Of a stretch of 64,000 nucleotides of DNA, positions 58,470 through 64,000 are shown piece after piece (positions within the stretch are counted from its first letter, which is position 1; every line of letters starts with the position of its first letter). The position numbers and the translations under genes were made by a program. This DNA comes from Elmis aenea (taxonomy: Eukaryota > Arthropoda > Insecta > Coleoptera > Elmidae). The stretch lies in the NCBI GenBank assembly GCA_947652605.1, contig CANTFG010000179.1, positions 99,528 to 163,527 of the forward strand. Direction: 5' to 3'. Under the pieces are notes generated by a model. It saw only the letters and a program-made list of their open reading frames with translations, did not search any database and was not told where the DNA came from.

Positions 58470-59035
58470 GTAACAATCTCGGACCCGGAGTTCGTCAAGA
58501 TCTTTTTTACTACTTCCATCCATTTCTTTCGTAGTCGTCTCCTCCTTCTTTTTGAGTCGGATTTACTATCTAGCACAAGTTTTGTTACTCTTCCTTCAGG
58601 TAATCTGATGATATATCCAAGCCATCGTTATATTTGGATTTTTGCCACAGTTTTTATATTAGTTTGTCCATAAATTTCCATAATTTTTTTCTTTGACCGT
58701 CTTCTCCATATATCTCCCTTCTTGATTCCCCCATATATTATTCTAAGTATCTTCCTTTTCATATTTCTAGTTTGTTTTTCATATTTCTATTAAGGATCTA
58801 AATCTCACAAACATAGAGAACAGTCGGTGTGATAACTGTTCGATACACTCTACATTTTGCGTTTAAGTGATACCTTTTTTGATTTCAGCATTATTGCTAA
58901 CACTCCGGCACTTTTACTTCCTTTGGCTATTCTCTTATCTATTTCTTCCTTTTCTTCATTTCTGTTAATGTTACCCCCAGGTAGTCAAAATTATTCACTA
59001 TCTTAAAATTATACTCCTGCTCTGCACTTGTAACT
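58470..59035 (-). pseudogene. Non-LTR retrotransposon C-terminal fragment
   Basis: The minus strand reads EYNFKIVNNFDYLGVTLTE, then IDKRIAKGSKSAGVLAIML, VYRTVITPTVLYVCE, KRKILRIIYGG, then RWLGYIIRLPEGRVTKLVLD and KKWMEVVKKIL near 58490. This is the tail after the reverse transcriptase in RTE-like or related endonuclease-type LINEs (YLG...I..RI..A..A; LYG.E; R..LGH..R). Stops and shifts are frequent. The plus-strand frame at 58455-58673 is its shadow. Confidence 0.65.
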
Positions 59036-59255
59036 TATTATTATAACACAAACAATTTAAGATATTGAACAGGCCGAACAGCTCGTTCAAAATTATGATT
59101 TATTTTCTTTATCTATGATTACGATATTTCAAAATATTAAAATATTCATATTTTAATTTTGACTTTTTAAAGCCAAACGGGGGTAACCATAGATAAAGGG
59201 TACGCAACCATGGAAACCTTAATTTATAATCCGCTGCGCAGCGTATTATGAATGA

Positions 59256-59345
59256 AACCCAAGCCGTGTAGGTGGCGTGTAAGTCTGTTGATGAAATGAA
59301 GTTAGTCATGAACGCAACATACACGCCACCTACACGGCCTGGGGT
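59256..59345. repeat. Hairpin with 26-bp stem
   Basis: AACCCAAGCCGTGTAGGTGGCGTGT pairs with ACACGCCACCTACACGGCCTGGGGTT across a 38-base loop. Confidence 0.75.
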
Positions 59346-59387
59346 TCAACTATTTTCAGTGAAACAAGTATTCGATTCTGCCCATAA

Positions 59388-60159
59388 AGGGGCCCATACA
59401 CTGCGTTTTTACTAGACTGTTTTGTTCGACGAACAAGTCTGTTCGAACACAAACGACGCAAAACTGAAGTGTGTAGCTGGAAGTCTGTCATTTGTGGTTA
59501 CGTACAAATCTGATGCAAATAATCAGGTTCAGCCAGAATTTCTCCGTCGAATTCGTTCGACAAACTTGTCAGTTCTTGCAAATCTGAAATGTGTGCGGCA
59601 AACAGTTTTAAAAAACGACGATTTCTGCAGTAGCGTAGTAGGTAGGTGTTTACAAGTTTTCGCGCAGTTTGTATTTCGCCACGAATTGTTTCAATATGAC
59701 GGATCTTCGCCAGATTAGTAGAAAGTTTTATTGGAATTTATAGAACTGTATCGCAGTCTTCCATGTTTATGGAAAATAAAATCTCGCGACTACAGTGATC
59801 GTATTAAGAAAGACAAAGCATATGAACAGCTATTGATTCGTTAAGGGCAGGCTACAGAAGGGAATTAAAAAAAGTTAATACATCAACTGTTAACAGGTTA
59901 ATATGAGAAACTGGCTTCTCTTCAAAATCCATTCCTTCACCCACTTTGACCGTTTCTTTTTCTTTTTTGATTTTATGGCTAATGCCGCCGCCACTGCACA
60001 CAAATAAGTTGTCTTCATAAGTATTTACTTGGTCTTGCGTTTGGTTTAAACTGTTAAACACAACTGAAGTCTGTGTGCAACTCGCGTTCGCCGTTTTTGA
60101 TTAAACAGACTTGTTCGTCGAACATAAAAGTCTGGTAAAAACGCAGTCTATGGGCCCCT
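59388..60159 (+). mobile_element. Short Harbinger element with TAA duplication
   Basis: TAA at 59385-59387 and 60160-60162 flank ends AGGGGCCCATACACTGCG and CGCAGTCTATGGGCCCCT. Longer inner inverted repeats follow (TTGTTCGACGAACAAGTCTG and complement). It interrupts the Bel/Pao region just after the zinc knuckle. It carries a MADF fragment but no nuclease. Confidence 0.87.
59697..59844 (+). pseudogene. MADF-domain fragment
   Basis: MTDLRQISRK opens in one frame. After a one-base shift come LLEFIELYRSLPCLWKIKSR, DYSDRIKKDKAYEQLLIR, then a stop. The MADF pattern is LI.LY...PCLW......Y..R..K..AW. The domain ends early. Confidence 0.75.
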
Positions 60160-60431
60160 TAAGAGTGCAAACACTGTGGATTATATGCTTCAGTAACAGA
60201 CTTGTTGTTTGTTGAATTATTAACTTGTTGATTATCCTTTTGATCATAATATTGATGTCGTATATGTAACAAAGTATTGTGACTTTTATTGCATATACGA
60301 CAATTGTTTAATCTGCAGTTCTTCTTGCCATGACCTGATCTTAAGCAGTTAGTGCATAGATTTAGTTTTTTAATTTGTGAATATCTGTCATTAACTGACA
60401 TTTTTAGAAAATTTTGACATGCATAAATCAA
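60159..60431 (-). pseudogene. Bel/Pao gag zinc-knuckle region
   Basis: The frame contains LCTNCLRSGHGKKNCRLNNC and RICNKSHNTLLH: a CxxCxxxGHxxxxC knuckle followed by the second CxxCxxxHxxxLH motif typical of Bel/Pao gag. The frame ends at the Harbinger insertion (TAA of its duplication). Confidence 0.88.
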
Positions 60432-60437
60432 GCGTGA

Positions 60438-61355
60438 TTACTTACATATTGGGCAGGGAAACTTGTTAGTAATTAAATGTGTATGTGTTTTTGAACTAAT
60501 GTATCCTTTAAATGGCATTGTAGTATTAGTTTTAGAGTTGATTGACACTAAAAGATTACAGCGTTCTCTTAGAAATTTTGTAAAATCGTCAATTTTTGGC
60601 GATTGACTTTGTTGTATTTTGATTTCCCATTCTCTTTTTGATTGGTAATCCAATTTTGCATTTAACATGTAAATGAGTATTGTATTCCATTGGTGAGGTG
60701 CACATCCTTACCAATATTTGGTAATTCAATTATATTTTTTATATGTGTTGAAATTATTGTCTTTTTATTGGAGTATCTCTCCATAATTAAATCCCATGCA
60801 ATGGCATAGTTTGAGTCAGAAATGCTGACTGATTGAATTACCTTTGCGGCTTCCCCCTTTAAACATGATTTTAGATAAAACTGTTTTTGAGTGTTTGATA
60901 GCCTTGAATTGTTGTGTTTTAATTCCTTAAAGGTATCATGGAAGCACAGCCAGTTGTCGTAAGAGCCAGAAAACTCAGGTAGGTTGACATGTGGTAATTT
61001 GATATTTAGATTATGACGTCGAATTTATTGATTTTGATGATGAAAGTATACTAGAAGTACTAGATGCCGATGATGCTTGTGAAATTAGTTTAAAATATTT
61101 ATTTTCAAATAAACTTTTCTCTATTTCATGATTTAAATTTTGTTCCTCACTACCCTCGATTTTTGATTGAATTTGATCAAACTCAGTATAAATCTTTGAA
61201 ATTGCATCAATGCGAGGCTGTGTCTGTTCTAAATATTCTTGCTCTGTTTTACATTTGTTAATGAAATCTTCAAACCGTGTAAGGTGAGCCTTTAGAACTC
61301 CCCTTCTTGCAATGAGTTTTTTGACATCAGTCATTAAGTCATTATTGAATGACAA
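60438..61355 (-). pseudogene. Bel/Pao gag N-terminal and middle region
   Basis: The 114-aa frame 61355-61011 starts MSFNNDLMTDVKKLIARRGV and has LKAHLTRFEDFINKC, a coiled-coil-like region usual at the start of Bel/Pao gag. A second open piece (60668-60438: KREWEIKIQQSQSP, DDFTKFLRERCNLL) is the conserved middle domain (DUF1759-like region). Frameshifts separate the pieces. Confidence 0.8.
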
Positions 61356-61556
61356 ATTGAATTAAATGAAAAAATAATAAAATGAACCCACTTGTTATTG
61401 GCTAGTCAGTAGACCCATAGAACATATACTAAATATAGAATTGCCACTCTACGTAATATTTTGTTACAATTATGAACGCCATCTGGTGAGATCTGCTCCC
61501 GAATTTTATTTAAATGCGGGAAATTTGAATGTAATTAAAAATACACCATTTGAATT

Positions 61557-61671
61557 TTAATGTAAATATTCTTATCAAGTAAAATTAAATAACTATTCAT
61601 AGATTATGAAAAACGTTTTCATTATCTATGAATAGTTATTTAATTTTACTTGATAAGAATATTTACATTAA
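61557..61671. repeat. Long near-perfect hairpin, about 53-bp arms
   Basis: TTAATGTAAATATTCTTATC...ATTCATAGATTATG pairs with CATTATCTATGAAT...GATAAGAATATTTACATTAA. The loop is about 8 bases (AAAAACGTTTTC region). There are very few mismatches. Confidence 0.9.
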
Positions 61672-62379
61672 ATGAAATTGCAATAAATTAATGTTAGTTT
61701 AAAAAAAAAGGCAAATAAAAAATAAATATAATTTTATTATCTATATTTACAACGTTTTATATTAACGGAATATGCCTCTTTCATGGTTTTACATATATTC
61801 ATAATACTGTAGTACATAGCACTATAACATCGTTAACAAATAACATAAAAAAGTAGCATATAATTAATTAGTCATCATTATGCTGACTGATCATTTTAAA
61901 TGGATAAAATCATAGTAAACATTTATTTTGTGTGGTTTACAATGTCGTCCTACATTTATTATAAATTGGTAATTGTTATTTTTACAGCAAAATGATCAGT
62001 CTCGCACATTACATACTATTTTGATATTTTTATGCTAAAATGAGATAATAATGATCTACAACGGATTATTAAGAAAATTATAAATGCTTTTTAAATATGA
62101 AAATGTATTTTGAGTACTTTATATTAAAAAAACACTATAACTATTTGACTTATTAACGAATACGCAACAACATTTATGCATTTATTATACAGCAAATATA
62201 AAAAAAGCATTTATATACCCTCAAACAGATAATAATAGATCATTGTTGACAATGAGCAATTAAAATTAAAATTAAAAAGAAATCAAATGTATTATGTATA
62301 ACAAAAAAAAATGTAAAAAAAAACAAAGCTCTAAAGTATGTAATCCTTCAAACTCCACCTCCTTTATCCCATTTAGGCT

Positions 62380-62568
62380 TTACAATTTACCTCGGCTCAT
62401 CGCATTTAAAGCGGCACCAACACTTGTACTAAAGACCTGTGCACACGCTGATACCTTTATTTTCTTAATTTTGGACGGATAATCATGAAACTCGTTTAAT
62501 TTTGGCATAAAATGTCTGTTAACCATTGCTGGGTCTTTTCCTGTAATTTTAGGATTTGCAGTATTCAC
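62380..62568 (-). pseudogene. P-element-like transposase fragment
   Basis: The frame reads NPKITGKDPAMVNRHFMPKL, then KKIKVSACAQVFSTSVGAAL. THAP9 and P-type transposases share a segment with an L-x-H/N region followed by KM.VK.AAQVLS.SVA.AL. This fits in order and spacing. The flanking sequence lacks the THAP finger and most of the catalytic core. Confidence 0.5.
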
Positions 62569-63070
62569 AACCCAATTATTGTACCGAGCAGGCTCTCGCT
62601 ATGGGATCAGGGAAATTGTGCATGTTTTTTTCTTCACTGCTGCAGTTTATAATGAATGCAACATTTTGTTTTTAAGTTTAATATTTTCTTAACTTTTAAA
62701 AATATTTTATATTACGCAGATGAAATTTTTACTTTTCACTTTATTTATAATAAATGACAGATGACAGGTGACGCCCGGTATCTATTATCATTTTAAATTT
62801 AAATTTCCGCGCTACTGTACATTTGCTAACAAGAACGGGAATGACGTTATCGGCTATGGCTACCGGCTAGAAATAAAGATACTAGCACCACCTATTGAGA
62901 TCTGCTCCGCTGTTTTAAGCAATAACAGTCGAGCCCATATGAGTGCTCAGGCCATGAGTAGACCCTTTGACCTGTTGGCGGTGTCCTTACTAACTGTTTG
63001 TTTGTAGATTCTTGGTTGGTTTGGTATATATCTTCTAGCTTCTGATATATCCTGCTCGACAGGGACCAAA

Positions 63071-63264
63071 TGTTAACTGATAATGAATTAAAAGTGGACT
63101 TATTTATATGCCTTTGTCGATGAATAAAAGCGGACTGTATTTTTATGAATTTTTTGTATTACATGTTTTTATAATAATTTTTGTACATAACTACCAGAGT
63201 ATCTATGGGTACATTATAATTATGCATCAACATACTTTGATAATGATTATGATTTAATCGTACA
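63071..63264 (-). repeat. Bel/Pao 5' LTR
   Basis: Matches the LTR at 53418-53616 apart from a few substitutions and small length changes. The adjacent bases on the element side read, on the minus strand, TTTGGTCCCTGTCGAGCAG, a likely tRNA primer site. Confidence 0.9.
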
Positions 63265-64000
63265 GTTCTTTTTTTTTTAAATATTTTCCAATATTTGTAA
63301 ATATCTCCCTATCTTTTGTTTGCGAATTCCACACTTCTTTGGCCAAAGTGTTATCGATTTCTTGGAGTTTTAAGAATGTCACCGTTGTTCATTTTGAAAA
63401 TATGTTGACTTCATTTTCATTTTTTTGTTATGTGTTTTACATCACAATTTTTTCTCGTTTTTTCGTTTTGTTCATAATCCCTTCCAGTTTTCCTTAAAAT
63501 CTCTTGTAATACAGAGAAACATTTATATTCGTTCGCTCCTCTATTTGTCATATCAAATATTCGTCATATATTTTTGGCATAAAATGCTCCAAAATTCGCC
63601 TGAATATCCAATATTCGTCACGAAAAGTCATTCATCACATGTAAAGTTTAAAAAGACAGCCAGAAACAGACAACACTGGACAAGTCGGTAAAGACACAAA
63701 AAACATTTATCACCAGAATTAGCGCTAAGCCAGGGTTTTTGATAGAAGGTAACTAACTCCTGTTGTAAACAATAATTCCTTTCCTCCTCTTAACACTTTG
63801 TTTGCTACGTCAGCCATATATGGCTGACATTACTTAATTCTGTAGGCACTATGTCAGACGTACAGTGGGCGCCATAAATAAATTGACACTCAACTTTTTG
63901 ACTTAAATAAAATCTATTTAATATTAATATGAACAAAATTTTGAGCTCTTTAATTTAACGCCTAAATAATTTAATGTTTACAACATTATAATAATTTTTT
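63265..64000. other. Right edge of window; possible DNA-element ends
   Basis: TTAACACTTTGTTTGCTACG at about 63789 could be a piggyBac-type terminus. TACAGTGGGCGCCATAAATA at about 63869 could be a Tc1-like terminus. Partners would lie outside the window. The 88-aa frame at 63425-63691 has no recognised domain. Confidence 0.35.

Larger units (their letters stand above)
57675..59384. mobile_element. Insertion splitting the Bel/Pao gag-pol region
   Basis: Neither flank reads as Bel/Pao between 57675 and 59384. TCATAGATAAGAG on the left and CTTTATCTATGA at about 59108-59119 could be inverted ends of one element (57673-59121). The remaining 260 bp holds a separate hairpin. A LINE fragment lies inside. 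Exact boundaries are uncertain. Confidence 0.5.
61416..62956 (-). mobile_element. Probable P-type DNA element, 8-bp duplication
   Basis: AGTAGACC lies at 61408-61415 and 62957-62964, an 8-bp duplication as in P elements. Both ends begin CAT when read inward (CATAGAACATATAC and CATGGCCTGAGC), but further inverted-repeat identity is weak. A probable transposase piece and a long hairpin lie inside. It sits in the Bel/Pao leader. Confidence 0.5.
53418..63264 (-). mobile_element. Bel/Pao LTR retrotransposon, 9.8 kb, with nested insertions
   Basis: Two LTRs of 194-199 bp (53418-53616 and 63071-63264) differ at only a few sites. Reading on the minus strand from the right: LTR, a primer-binding-like TGGTCCCTGTCGAGCAG, gag, zinc knuckle, protease, reverse transcriptase, RNase H, integrase, a purine-rich CAAGGCCGGCGG tract, LTR. 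The order and motifs are of Bel/Pao type. No target duplication is visible (CAGCC and GTTCT flank it). Insertions occupy about 57675-59384, 59388-60159 and 61416-62956. Frameshifts break pol. It is presumably immobile. Confidence 0.9.

Noticed and set aside
53413..63269. Target-site duplication for the Bel/Pao element
   Set aside because: CAGCC and GTTCT outside the LTRs do not match, so no duplication is claimed.
63425..63691. 88-aa frame near the right edge
   Set aside because: No recognisable domain or start context, and biased AT composition.

Overview
The window reads as insect (arthropod) genomic DNA: AT-rich, intron-containing and packed with nested transposable elements. Beetle-like is a guess only. 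There are no bacterial-style operons, and no tRNA, rRNA or CRISPR was seen. Host coding sequence is a few percent of the window; nearly every long open frame that encodes something recognisable comes from a mobile element.

Host genes. Three members of one small secreted family are spread over the window. Gene A (+) ends in a WAP four-disulfide exon at 11512-11681. Upstream lie candidate Ser/Pro/Thr-rich mini-exons carried on a 2.25 kb tandem repeat (1 to about 6.4 kb); its first exon is not in the window. Gene B (-, 33007 to 28038) is complete: signal peptide plus CxxWC...YCC exon, Thr/Ser-rich linker exon, WAP exon. Gene C (+, 44566 to 52757) has a signal peptide plus CxxWC...YCC exon and a divergent 8-Cys WAP-like exon across a 7.8 kb intron. 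All junctions are phase 1. The layout (signal, Cys-rich YCC motif, linker, WAP) is that of crustin-like proteins, which in other arthropods are antimicrobial or protease-inhibiting.

Mobile DNA, left to right. 7.7-28 kb holds a series of TA-flanked palindromic elements ending in CAGGGTG; two keep decayed DDE transposase fragments in their cores (12.7-13.0 and 37.3-37.6 kb). There are also two retroposon ends, a TTAA MITE, and two hammerhead-ribozyme-like motifs of Penelope type. The introns of gene B hold a piggyBac remnant and a hAT remnant (8-bp target duplications). 33.4-36 kb is a non-LTR RNase H region split by another hAT element. 36-38.7 kb is a set of palindromes nested three deep. 39.6-43.5 kb holds two piggyBac-type elements. 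The intron of gene C holds more palindromes and a 3.3 kb PIF/Harbinger element whose MADF-BESS gene and nuclease gene are interlocked on opposite strands. 53.4-63.3 kb is a Bel/Pao LTR retrotransposon on the minus strand, broken by a LINE-bearing insertion, a short Harbinger element and a probable P-type element.

The two most interesting structures are the repeated exon cassette ahead of the gene A WAP exon, and the interlocked Harbinger gene pair sharing a 23-bp two-way splice acceptor. All boundaries were read by eye. Family names rest on motif recognition, not on searches.
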